NCBI GenBank assembly: GCA_965662365.1
Contig: CBFIHR010000009.1
Span: 20,864 to 84,863 of the forward strand
Origin: CAWVWD01 sp965662365
GTDB lineage: Bacteria; Bacteroidota; Bacteroidia; Chitinophagales; Saprospiraceae
DNA: 64,000 nucleotides
Direction: 5' to 3'
The notes under the pieces were generated by a model, which was given only the letters and a program-made list of their open reading frames with translations, was not told the DNA's origin and ran no database searches. The translations under genes and the position numbers were made by a program. Of this stretch, positions 25,890 through 33,738 are shown piece by piece (position 1 is the first letter of the stretch; every line of letters starts with the position of its first letter).

Positions 25890-25966
25890 ATAGGCATATA
25901 AACAACAAACCTGTGTGTCTATAGATTTATTATTATATTTATAAGCTCTAAAAATAATGAAATAAT

Positions 25967-27283
25967 CTACTTAAACCGAATTGCTTTTACAGGCGTAATT
26001 CTCGTCACCAGGTAAGACGGAATAATTAGGACAATGATATTAATCGCCAAAGTGCCTAAATTTAAGAAAATCACTGTCCAAAAATCTAAATTTACAGGAG
26101 CTGTTTTGACGTAATAGGCTTCTTCAGAAAGGGTAATAATTCCGAAATGTTGTTGAATCAAACATAGACCGATGCCGATTAGATTTCCCCAAAATAGACC
26201 TTTTCCTAAGATATAAGCAGAGTAGTAGAGGAACATTCGTTGGACGTTCCAGTCGTTGCTACCTAAGGCTTTGAGGATGCCAATCATGTTGGTTCGTTCT
26301 AAAATGATGATTAATAAAACGGTCGTCATATTGATAAAACAAACAATGATCATCAGGGCAATAATGACCGTTTCGTTGGTATCTTGTAAATCTAACCAGC
26401 CAAAAATTGTTGGATAAACTTCTTTAATCGTATTGGCATAAACATTTGTCGGTAGTTTGGTATAATAAACGTCTGACCAAATTGGGTCTAAATCTCGAAT
26501 GTCATCTAAAAACACCTCAAATCCGCTGACTTCATTTTCTGCCCAGTCATTGAGTTTCTGGATTTGCCGAATGTCAACAATCGCAAATTTTCGATCATAC
26601 TCTTCCAAACCTGTACGGTACAAACCAACGACCTCGAACTGTCGAATAATCTGTACTCGTTCGACGAAATTGACTTGTAGCTTATCGCCAATACCTAATT
26701 TTAGTCGTTTTGCCGTTTGTTCAGAAATCAAAACCGAACGGGACATCGTGCTATCATTCCACGAAAGTGTATCCCCTTCGATTAAATATTTTTTTAAAAA
26801 ACTCCAATCGTAATCTTTACCGATTCCCTTTAAAACAATGCCTTCGAGCTGGTCTCGAGTTTTGATAACGCCAGCTTTGTTCGCATACATTTGTATATGT
26901 CGAACACCGCCGATTGTTTGTTTTTCGACTGTAGCACTTAATCCCAAAAATCCATCAGGAACAGCTTGTCCTAAAATTGTTCTTTGGTCGTAATAGGTAA
27001 CTTTTGAAATGGTATCAAGAGAAGGATAAAACGGTTGTTTTGTTTCTAAAGGTAAGGCTTCAAATGAGTTATTAGAGCTTAAATGCTCGATATGGATATG
27101 TCCCCAAAATCCAAAAATCTTTTCACTAATTACTTGCTTAAATCCTGATACTAAGCCAGTAGTGACAATCATCACTGCAACAGACAAGGCAACCGCAGCA
27201 ATCGCAATGCGAATGATATTCGTCGAAAATGTTTTTCGACCACTAAACGCCACTTTTTTAGCAATGTAGAATGGAAAGTTCAA
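25967..27283 (-). CDS. FtsX/LolC-type ABC transporter permease
   Basis: This 438-residue inner-membrane protein has one N-terminal helix (about 22-48, IIRIAIAAVALSVAVMIVTT), a large periplasmic domain (about 50-300) and three C-terminal helices (about 305-330, 355-385, 400-430), the MacB/FtsX layout. The ends TNIIRIAIAAVALS and SYLVTRITPVKAIRFK are typical of LolC/LolE-like permeases in Bacteroidota. Such proteins work with a separate LolD-type ATPase to extract lipoproteins or to gate periplasmic processes; no ATPase gene is in the window. A DUF5522 gene lies 26 bases upstream on the same strand. Confidence 0.88.
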   Translation of the reverse strand: MNFPFYIAKKVAFSGRKTFSTNIIRIAIAAVALSVAVMIVTTGLVSGFKQVISEKIFGFWGHIHIEHLSSNNSFEALPLETKQPFYPSLDTISKVTYYDQRTILGQAVPDGFLGLSATVEKQTIGGVRHIQMYANKAGVIKTRDQLEGIVLKGIGKDYDWSFLKKYLIEGDTLSWNDSTMSRSVLISEQTAKRLKLGIGDKLQVNFVERVQIIRQFEVVGLYRTGLEEYDRKFAIVDIRQIQKLNDWAENEVSGFEVFLDDIRDLDPIWSDVYYTKLPTNVYANTIKEVYPTIFGWLDLQDTNETVIIALMIIVCFINMTTVLLIIILERTNMIGILKALGSNDWNVQRMFLYYSAYILGKGLFWGNLIGIGLCLIQQHFGIITLSEEAYYVKTAPVNLDFWTVIFLNLGTLAINIIVLIIPSYLVTRITPVKAIRFK

Positions 27284-27309
27284 ATTTTGTTGTTTGAATG
27301 TTCGAGTGA

Positions 27310-27486
27310 TTAATTATCCGAGTGTTTGCCGTTTGTCCCGAAATCTTGGTGATTTGCCGTCTTTGGATAAGGACAATATCGGCAACCGCTTCCACAGCAA
27401 TAACCTCTTTTGGCTAAAAATTCAGCTGTAAAAACATATAAGCCATTTTCGATGTAGTAATCTTTTCCTTTAATAAATCGAGCCAT
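27310..27486 (-). CDS. DUF5522 family small Cys-rich protein
   Basis: A 58-residue frame starts at ATG 27486 (MARFIKGKDYYIENGLYVFT) and ends at TAA 27310. It has the compact family signature RGYCCGSGCRYCPYP, with four cysteines in a CC-x3-C-x2-C spacing that could bind zinc or an iron-sulphur cluster, preceded by YYIENGLYVFTAEFL. The family is widespread and unstudied. It lies between the fabD and FtsX-type genes on the same strand, with short gaps, so it may be co-transcribed. Confidence 0.85.
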   Translation of the reverse strand: MARFIKGKDYYIENGLYVFTAEFLAKRGYCCGSGCRYCPYPKTANHQDFGTNGKHSDN

Positions 27487-27492
27487 TTTGTA

Positions 27493-27553
27493 TTAGATAT
27501 GAGATTTGAGATATGAGACATTAGATAATTTAACGTCTCATACCTCACATCTA
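27493..27553. repeat. Imperfect inverted repeat between DUF5522 and fabD genes
   Basis: TTAGATATGAG and TATGAGAC on the left face GTCTCATACCTCACATCTAA on the right. The left arm contains two related words (GATATGAG, GAGATATGAG), so several pairings are possible. It fills the gap between the DUF5522 start and the fabD stop; no T run marks it as a terminator. Confidence 0.55.
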
Positions 27554-27554
27554 A

Positions 27555-28433
27555 TTACAAAGTTTCCGTCGGCATTTTTCTATCGACTTTACGAATCATA
27601 CCACGCAAAACTTTTCCAGTTCCGCCAACTTCCACAAAAGAATCCACACCATCTGCAATCATATTTAACATCGTTTGTGTCCAACGGACAGGCGAAGTTA
27701 ATTGAGCGATTAAGTTAGTTTTGATAGTTGCAGCATCCGTTGTTGGTTTTGCATCAACGTTTTGATAAATTGGACAATTCGGTGTTTTAAACTCTGTGGT
27801 TTCGATAGCCGCTTGTAACTCTTCTCGAGCAGGCTCCATCAAAGGCGAGTGAAACGCACCACCGACAGGTAAAACTAAGGCACGTTTTGCACCAGCTTCT
27901 TTTAAGGCTTCACAAGCTTTATTGATACCTTCGATTGAACCAGAAATAACCAATTGACCTGGGCAATTGTAGTTGGCCGGAACGACAACTTCATCAATAT
28001 CGGCACAAATTTTTTCTACTACTTCATCCTCTAAACCTAAAATCGCAGCCATAGTGCTTTCTTGCATTTCACAGGCTTTTTGCATTGCTAAGGCACGTTG
28101 TGAAACCAATTTTAAGCCATCTTCAAATGACATTGCACCGGCAGCAACTAAAGCTGAAAACTCACCTAAGGAGTGACCAGCAACGACGTCTGGCTGAAAA
28201 TCATCACCAGCCATTTTGGCTTTGATACAAGAATGTAAAAAGATAGCAGGTTGTGTCACTTTTGTCTGTTTTAACTCCTCTGCTGTTCCTTCAAACATCA
28301 CGTCTGTAATACGGAAACCTAATATATCATTGGCTTTTTCTAATAATTCTTTCGCAATATCAGAACTGTCATAAAGGTCTTTGCCCATTCCTTCAAATTG
28401 AGCACCTTGACCTGGAAAAACATAAGCTTTCAT
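27555..28433 (-). CDS. fabD: Malonyl-CoA:ACP transacylase
   Basis: The start is set at 28433 so that the protein begins MKAYVFPGQGAQ; an earlier in-frame start would add 17 unrelated residues. The 292-residue enzyme has the nucleophile Ser88 in GHSLGEFSAL, the catalytic His in GGAFHSPLM (about 197), QPAIF upstream and the VRWTQTM...GVDSFVEVGGTGKVLRGM end of the family. It moves malonyl from CoA to acyl carrier protein for fatty-acid synthesis. It is not next to other fab genes; folE lies upstream and DUF5522 downstream on the same strand. Confidence 0.95.
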   Translation of the reverse strand: MKAYVFPGQGAQFEGMGKDLYDSSDIAKELLEKANDILGFRITDVMFEGTAEELKQTKVTQPAIFLHSCIKAKMAGDDFQPDVVAGHSLGEFSALVAAGAMSFEDGLKLVSQRALAMQKACEMQESTMAAILGLEDEVVEKICADIDEVVVPANYNCPGQLVISGSIEGINKACEALKEAGAKRALVLPVGGAFHSPLMEPAREELQAAIETTEFKTPNCPIYQNVDAKPTTDAATIKTNLIAQLTSPVRWTQTMLNMIADGVDSFVEVGGTGKVLRGMIRKVDRKMPTETL

Positions 28434-28537
28434 AATTTTACGGTTGATGGTCGCTTCGTTTGACAATAGACGGTGAATCGTCAACTAATCGACCTCTGTT
28501 TATATAATGTGAAATATCGCTTTTTTATTAATTGACC

Positions 28538-28560
28538 GTCAAGCGAGGAACGAGCGTCCG
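28538..28560. repeat. Dispersed CCGTC-type intergenic repeat, copy 2
   Basis: GACCGTCAAGCGAGGAACGA, then GCGTCCG, resembles the words at 4565-4590 and, inverted, 46835-46863. It abuts the folE stop codon. A second hairpin-forming stretch (GTTGATGG and CGTCAAC arms) lies at 28443-28486 next to the fabD start. Confidence 0.45.
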
Positions 28561-29145
28561 TTATTTTATAAGATTTAAAAATTCGTTTCGTGTTTCTACT
28601 TTATGAAATTCACCAGTAAAGGCAGAAGTTGTCGTCATCGAATTTTGTTTTTGTACACCACGCATCATCATGCACATGTGCTGTGCTTCGATAACAACGG
28701 CCACACCTTGAGGCTGCAAAGTATTTTGGATACAATCTAAAATCTGTTGTGTCAAGCGTTCTTGCACTTGCAAACGTCGAGCGAAAGCGTCAACAATACG
28801 AGGCATTTTACTCAAACCGACAATATGACCATTCGGAATGTAGGCAATATGAGCTTTTCCAAAGAATGGTAAAATATGATGTTCGCAGAGTGAATAAACC
28901 TCAATGTCTTTTACAATAACCATTTCATTGTATTCTTCGGCAAACATCGCACTTTTGAGAATTTCGGCTGGTTCTAAATCGTAACCATGCGTCAGAAATT
29001 GCATAGCTTTGGCGGCACGTTCAGGCGTTTTGATTAACCCTTCTCGATTGACATCTTCGCCTAATTCATCAATAATTTTACGGTATTTCTTTACTAATTT
29101 ATTAGTCGTTTCTTCGTTGTATTGTTCGCTTTTCTTGTAATTCAA
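28561..29145 (-). CDS. folE: GTP cyclohydrolase I
   Basis: This 194-residue protein has the zinc site residues Cys87 and His90 in VYSLCEHHILPFFGKAHIAY and Cys158 in AQHMCMMMRGVQKQNS, plus the GLIKTPERAAKAM N-terminal motif. It turns GTP into 7,8-dihydroneopterin triphosphate, the entry point for folate and for deazaguanine or pterin synthesis. The queD-like gene lies 85 bases upstream on the same strand; the pair makes and uses the same intermediate. A short AT tandem repeat lies in the gap. Confidence 0.95.
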   Translation of the reverse strand: MNYKKSEQYNEETTNKLVKKYRKIIDELGEDVNREGLIKTPERAAKAMQFLTHGYDLEPAEILKSAMFAEEYNEMVIVKDIEVYSLCEHHILPFFGKAHIAYIPNGHIVGLSKMPRIVDAFARRLQVQERLTQQILDCIQNTLQPQGVAVVIEAQHMCMMMRGVQKQNSMTTTSAFTGEFHKVETRNEFLNLIK

Positions 29146-29191
29146 CCTTAAGAATTATTGATTACTAATTATTAACTATTAACTATTGAGT

Positions 29192-29228
29192 TGATACTTA
29201 ATATTTAATACTTAATATTTAATACTTA
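29192..29228. repeat. Short AT-rich tandem repeat between folE and queD
   Basis: About two and a half copies of a 14-bp unit (ACTTAATATTTAAT), preceded by doubled ATTAACTATT words. Simple-sequence DNA without a visible role. Confidence 0.7.
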
Positions 29229-29230
29229 TT

Positions 29231-29653
29231 TTAAAATGTTTCCCCGTAATATTCACAGAAAATATTCTCAGTTTCTGTCAATTTGATGCAGTGTAATCGA
29301 CAGCCATATTCGGCGATAGGGGCTTCTAATTGTTGCCAAATCAAGATTGCTAAATTTTCAGTTGTAGGCTGCATTCCCTTCGGAATAAAATCCACATCTA
29401 AATTCAAATTAGAATGATCCAATTTATCTACCACTAATTTTTTTGCTAACGATTTTAACTCTTTAGCATCCATGACATAACCTCTTAAAGGATCGGGGTG
29501 ACCTTTTACGGTGATAAATAATTGGTAATTATGACCATGCCAGTTTGGATTCGCACACTTTCCGAAAATCTCCAGGTTTTTATCATGCGACCAGTCATCT
29601 ACCCAAAGTTTGTGGGCAGCGTTAAATGTTAATCGCCTTGTCAAATAAACCAT
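29231..29653 (-). CDS. queD: 6-carboxytetrahydropterin synthase / 6-pyruvoyltetrahydropterin synthase family
   Basis: This 140-residue T-fold enzyme has the zinc ligands His14 (FNAAHKLW), His39 and His41 (NWHGHNY) and the candidate catalytic Cys33 (FGKCANPNW). The end TTENLAILIW...LTETENIFCEYYGETF is typical. It acts on dihydroneopterin triphosphate, the product of the folE gene just downstream. In most bacteria this serves queuosine precursor synthesis (QueD); a pterin-cofactor role cannot be excluded because no queC or queE gene is in view. Confidence 0.88.
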   Translation of the reverse strand: MVYLTRRLTFNAAHKLWVDDWSHDKNLEIFGKCANPNWHGHNYQLFITVKGHPDPLRGYVMDAKELKSLAKKLVVDKLDHSNLNLDVDFIPKGMQPTTENLAILIWQQLEAPIAEYGCRLHCIKLTETENIFCEYYGETF

Positions 29654-29848
29654 TTTTTTATTGCTTTTAGTTTATGAAATGTACCCTCCAAAATACAGTT
29701 TTGGCGTACAAATTCAAAAATGAGTGCAAAAATACGAACTAAATACCATCTTTTGAATTTATCTGTTATTTTTAGCCTTTCTTTTGGTAAATTTTCATTC
29801 AACTTTGCATTCAACCTTTCATTCAAACATTGAGAAAACGTAGTTGTC

Positions 29849-31126
29849 ATGTTCAATTTTTTATTAATATCAATAATATGGTTGCTCATTACAGCACTTT
29901 TCTATCTTTTAGGAAGGCTATCCATTTACAAACTATCGAGGGCAAAGCTATTTGAAATCGTAGCGGCCATTTCACTCAAAAGCACCTACATTTCTAAGCG
30001 TAGCCTTTTGAGAAGTTGGCATTATTTATTCTACGCTATGACACTTCCTTTTTGGTCATACGCTTTAGTAGAACTCAGTGAGCAGTTTAAACTTTTACAG
30101 CAACGATTTTTTCAGCCATCGCTCGGCATATTTATAGCCGATACCGAGGCACTTTTTTTTACAATATTTCTTTTTTTAAGTATTGCTTTCTATCTATTAT
30201 TAACCATATTTTTATTAAGAATTAGTCCTTTGCGTCCCAACGAATACTGGAAAAAATACCCAGAAGTAGCCACTATAAAACTACGGATCAAGCAGCTTCG
30301 TAATCGAGGTTTGATTATAAGCCTGTTGTTACAAATCCTATTTATTCATACGATGTTGAACTATACGATTATTAAAGATAGTCATCTTGTTGTTAATCGA
30401 TTTGGAAATCTCAATGAAACAATCGTTCCTCTGAAACATATTAAACAAGTCAGTTTTTCGTATCAATATAGTGATAGGGTAGAACGAAATACTACGGTAA
30501 TTGAAAGGCCAGTTTTTAGGATTGCGTATGAAGATAAAGAATATAATATTCACTTGGAAAAACTCAAGTTGTCGGATGCCGTTATTGAAAAAATGATGTT
30601 TAGGTTAGCTCAGGATAGTGTAAAAATTCAAGTTAATTATCCTGGTATTACGTTGAGGCAAAAATGGCAAGACTTTTATTCCAAAGAACAATATAATTAT
30701 TTTATACAGATTTTTGATTATGCGAGTTTGTTGTCGGGCAATTTGATAGCACCAGTAAAAATGCAGGAAACCATAGCTATAGATCGTTTCAAAATACGAG
30801 TAGATTCGGTCATGTTTAGCGATAAAGCAAATATTGTCGAAAATTTGAAAGAATATCCGCTTTTAGTTTATGTGACTTTGACGAATGATCGTTCAGATAC
30901 CACTTATTTTGGAACGATGATTAGCACAAAAATAGTTGATAGAAATCTCGAAGAATATGAAGGGAGTTTTTTTGCCAAAGACCTTAATTCGAGTGCAATT
31001 CCGCCGAATAAAACGATTCAAATTATGCGTGCGTATAATGTTCCTGCTATGTCAATTGACAATCTAAAATTAAGATATCAGCCTAATATTATGAAAGAGC
31101 AGTATATTTATTTTGAATTAGAATAG
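29849..31126 (+). CDS. Membrane protein of unknown function with soluble C-terminal half
   Basis: This 425-residue protein has four predicted membrane helices (about 2-22, 57-77, 104-130 and 150-172) and a mainly beta soluble part. Residues 175-260 look like a small PH-like or strand-rich domain (VPLKHIKQVSFSYQ, VFRIAYEDKEYNIHLE). Residues 300-425 have a DUF4352-like immunoglobulin pattern (IAIDRFKIRVDSVMFSD...YPLLVYVTLTNDRSDT). I do not recognise the whole protein. It is divergent from queD and convergent with the Nudix gene, so it stands alone. Confidence 0.6.
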   Translation: MFNFLLISIIWLLITALFYLLGRLSIYKLSRAKLFEIVAAISLKSTYISKRSLLRSWHYLFYAMTLPFWSYALVELSEQFKLLQQRFFQPSLGIFIADTEALFFTIFLFLSIAFYLLLTIFLLRISPLRPNEYWKKYPEVATIKLRIKQLRNRGLIISLLLQILFIHTMLNYTIIKDSHLVVNRFGNLNETIVPLKHIKQVSFSYQYSDRVERNTTVIERPVFRIAYEDKEYNIHLEKLKLSDAVIEKMMFRLAQDSVKIQVNYPGITLRQKWQDFYSKEQYNYFIQIFDYASLLSGNLIAPVKMQETIAIDRFKIRVDSVMFSDKANIVENLKEYPLLVYVTLTNDRSDTTYFGTMISTKIVDRNLEEYEGSFFAKDLNSSAIPPNKTIQIMRAYNVPAMSIDNLKLRYQPNIMKEQYIYFELE

Positions 31127-31139
31127 GTCTTTTAAGTCT

Positions 31140-31637
31140 TTAGACGACTCGAATACCTTCAAACTCTTCCCACATTGCCGTCATTTCCATATTTTCGTTA
31201 TAAATTGCATTGAATGCAAACGGTCGATTTTCTAAGATATATTTATAAATTTGCCAATCACTCGGTGGCGTAGGGACATTTAAAATATTATCAAAATCAA
31301 TCCATTCCAGAGTACCTTCATCACAAAAAGGTGGTTCAATATCCTCAATTTGTGCTAAATAAATATAACAAATCCAATTATATTTAATCGGAGAACTTTC
31401 TGTCAGCATTCCACAAAATTTAAAATTATCAATCTGCAAACCAGTTTCCTCAAATGTTTCTCGTCTTACGGCTGCCATCGGATTTTCATGTGGTTCAAGT
31501 TTGCCACCGACCGGCACATAGTGATTTATAAAAGGTGCTTTATTGCGATTTAGTAATAAAAACTTGTTTTGTGTCGTGTCTTGATATTGCAAAATGCACA
31601 TGGAAGCGACACGTTTTAGCCCCAGAGGAAATTTCAT
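31140..31637 (-). CDS. Nudix hydrolase
   Basis: This 165-residue protein has the Nudix box at 45-67 (GKLEPHENPMAAVRRETFEE, then TGL), with the metal-binding REx2EE core. The flanking VASMCILQYQD and HYVPVGGK segments, and the C-terminal WEEFEGIRVV, suggest a MutT/NudG-like 8-oxo-dGTP or related diphosphatase. It cleaves nucleoside diphosphates linked to another group; the exact substrate is not visible. It lies 75 bases downstream of ung on the same strand; both fit nucleotide-pool and DNA repair. Confidence 0.88.
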   Translation of the reverse strand: MKFPLGLKRVASMCILQYQDTTQNKFLLLNRNKAPFINHYVPVGGKLEPHENPMAAVRRETFEETGLQIDNFKFCGMLTESSPIKYNWICYIYLAQIEDIEPPFCDEGTLEWIDFDNILNVPTPPSDWQIYKYILENRPFAFNAIYNENMEMTAMWEEFEGIRVV

Positions 31638-31712
31638 CTGCTCGTCATTAGTTTGATTATGATTAGGGATTCAAATTTATTTTATAGTCTAACGACTCAC
31701 TTTATTAAATTA

Positions 31713-32402
31713 TCAGACTTGCCAATTAATTGGTTTTTTGCCTTGTTGTATTAATACATTATTGGTTTTTGAAAACGGTTTTGAACCAAAAAAGCCTCTG
31801 TGTGCTGATAAACCTGAGGGATGAACTGACTCAAAAATATGATGTTTAGATGTGTCTATTAAAGTTTTTTTCTTTTTTGCAAAACTTCCCCACAATAAGA
31901 AAATTAATCCTTCTCTTTCTTCGGATAATTTACGAATAACGGCATCTGTAAAAGTTTGCCAACCTATTTTTTGATGTGAAGCAGGTTGTTTATGGCGAAC
32001 AGTTAGAAAAGCGTTTAATAAAAAAACACCTTGGTTCGTCCATTTTGTTAAATCTCCGTGTTTGGGCATCGTAAATCCGTCAATATCTGTTTGCAGTTCT
32101 TTATAGATATTTCTCAAAGAAGAAGGAATTTTTTCTCCAATTGGTACAGAGAATGACAAACCCATCGCTTGATTTGGGCCGTGGTAAGGATCTTGTCCTA
32201 AAATGACAACTTTTACATCAGGAAAGGGGGTGGAATTGAACGCATTAAAAATCAAAGGACCGGGAGGATAAATGATTTTCCCGGCTTTTTTTTCATTGAT
32301 TAAAAACTGCTTAATCGTTGCAAAGTAAGGTTGTTGAAATTCATGCATCAACACTTTTTTCCAACTCTCTTCTATATTAACATTCGTAACTTTTACAGAC
32401 AT
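31713..32402 (-). CDS. ung: Uracil-DNA glycosylase, family 1
   Basis: This 229-residue enzyme carries the water-activating motif GQDPYHGPNQAMGLSFSV (Asp71, His74) and the minor-groove loop HPSGLSAHRGFFGSKPFS. These are diagnostic for family 1 UDG. It removes uracil from DNA at the start of base-excision repair. It precedes the Nudix gene on the same strand. No operator is visible. Confidence 0.97.
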   Translation of the reverse strand: MSVKVTNVNIEESWKKVLMHEFQQPYFATIKQFLINEKKAGKIIYPPGPLIFNAFNSTPFPDVKVVILGQDPYHGPNQAMGLSFSVPIGEKIPSSLRNIYKELQTDIDGFTMPKHGDLTKWTNQGVFLLNAFLTVRHKQPASHQKIGWQTFTDAVIRKLSEEREGLIFLLWGSFAKKKKTLIDTSKHHIFESVHPSGLSAHRGFFGSKPFSKTNNVLIQQGKKPINWQV

Positions 32403-32509
32403 AATTTATTTAAAAGTGTTTAGTGTTTATCGAAGCCTAAAGTTAATTAGGTATTATTGACATTGAGAATTGTGGACGCAACGACTGATCCACTTTTGTA
32501 TTTTAATGG

Positions 32510-33565
32510 TTATTTATGTGTGTTGCGTTCTACATATTTATAACTGAAAAACATCTTGTCTAACCACAAAAAGATTCTATCTTGAAGAATACCAATGATG
32601 ACAATTACAATTAAAACGGCGAAAGCAATATCAATACGACTTTGACGACGTGCTAACCAAATTGCTTCACCAATTCCACCGCTGCGATTGAGCATTTCTG
32701 CAATCGTAATATATGTCCAAGAAATAGCCGTTAAAACTCGAATATCGTCCGATAGTTTTGAAATTACAGCCGGTAAATAAACAGATTTTATGGTTTGCCA
32801 ATTGGTCGCACCTAATGTGAAAACAGTTTTTAGATAAACGTCTTTAACTTCATCAATTCGTTGGACGACAACGGGAACGAGATAAACGATGATACCAAAA
32901 GCCAAAAAAGATACTTTCATTTCATTACCTAAACCTAACCAAATTACAAAAATACCGGTAACGGCTGTTAAGGGAATAAAACGGAAAGAATCAAAAATTC
33001 GTGAAAACAAACCCCTAAAAAGTGGAATTAAACCTAAAGCAAAACCTAATGGAATAGAAATACTAATGGCTACTAAATAGCCTAAAAGATTTAGAGTAAC
33101 CGACTTTTTACTATTTACAAGAATGTATTCAAGGAAGGTAACTTTTTTCTTCTCCATTGTGTAAATAAATTCGGGCGCATCAGGCTTTTCAGCCTTCTCT
33201 TCATTTTTAACTTTCTTCTTATATTCAAGAGTGTAATTTCTTGCAGGGTTGACAAATGATTGTATAACAGACATTGGAGAAGGTAAAACAGCATAAACTC
33301 GTTTCTTTTTTAAACCAAATTTTGCTAGTTCCGCATCGGTTTTTTGAGCTAATTCTTTTTCGTTATCTAACAAAATGGAATCGCTGTCATAATAACTTCT
33401 ATCTGCGATCTCGAGATTTTCTTGGTCGATTTGTGTGACTCTTACTTCTGATTTCAGATGTGCTAAAAGTGTCCATAAACCTAATAAGAGCAGGACTCCA
33501 ACTATCGAAAGTAGGATGTTTTGTTGTGAGGAAAGCGAACCTCGTAGTTTGAATAAGTTATTCAT
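32510..33565 (-). CDS. ABC transporter permease, NitT/TauT (SsuC-like) type, with large periplasmic insert
   Basis: The start is set at 33565 (MNNLFKLRG); an in-frame ATG 14 codons upstream is less likely. The 351-residue product has a first helix (about 18-37), then about 120 charged, mostly non-membrane residues, then five helices forming a BPD_transp_1 domain. The EAA loop is TLGATNWQTIKSVYLPAVIS. The domain matches permeases for nitrate, taurine or aliphatic sulfonates. No ATPase or binding-protein gene is next to it, and the insert between helix 1 and the core is longer than in SsuC, so the substrate is open. A terminator follows the upstream gene. Confidence 0.8.
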   Translation of the reverse strand: MNNLFKLRGSLSSQQNILLSIVGVLLLLGLWTLLAHLKSEVRVTQIDQENLEIADRSYYDSDSILLDNEKELAQKTDAELAKFGLKKKRVYAVLPSPMSVIQSFVNPARNYTLEYKKKVKNEEKAEKPDAPEFIYTMEKKKVTFLEYILVNSKKSVTLNLLGYLVAISISIPLGFALGLIPLFRGLFSRIFDSFRFIPLTAVTGIFVIWLGLGNEMKVSFLAFGIIVYLVPVVVQRIDEVKDVYLKTVFTLGATNWQTIKSVYLPAVISKLSDDIRVLTAISWTYITIAEMLNRSGGIGEAIWLARRQSRIDIAFAVLIVIVIIGILQDRIFLWLDKMFFSYKYVERNTHK

Positions 33566-33649
33566 TTCGTATTTATTCGGATGTTTTACAATTCGGATTT
33601 GAATCAAAACAATATTAAGCTAATTTTTGAACATTTAAAAATTGAAATG

Positions 33650-33699
33650 AAAAATCCTTACGCTTATTATTTTTTGAATAATAATTGTAAGGATTTTTT
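33650..33699 (-). terminator. Terminator between the propeller protein gene and the ABC permease gene
   Basis: ATCCTTAC and GTAAGGAT arms with A and T runs outside, and an inner AT-rich stem (TTATTAT/ATAATAA). On the minus strand it ends the upstream gene's transcript; the flanking A and T runs make it potentially active both ways. Confidence 0.75.
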
Positions 33700-33738
33700 G
33701 AATGTTTGTAAAGCAGTGGTAATACCGCTTGTTTTACA

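Noticed and set aside
29641..29889. Minus-strand 82-codon frame between queD and the membrane protein gene
   Set aside because: It overlaps both neighbours, has no family features, and covers a leader with repeated CATTCAA words; probably non-coding.
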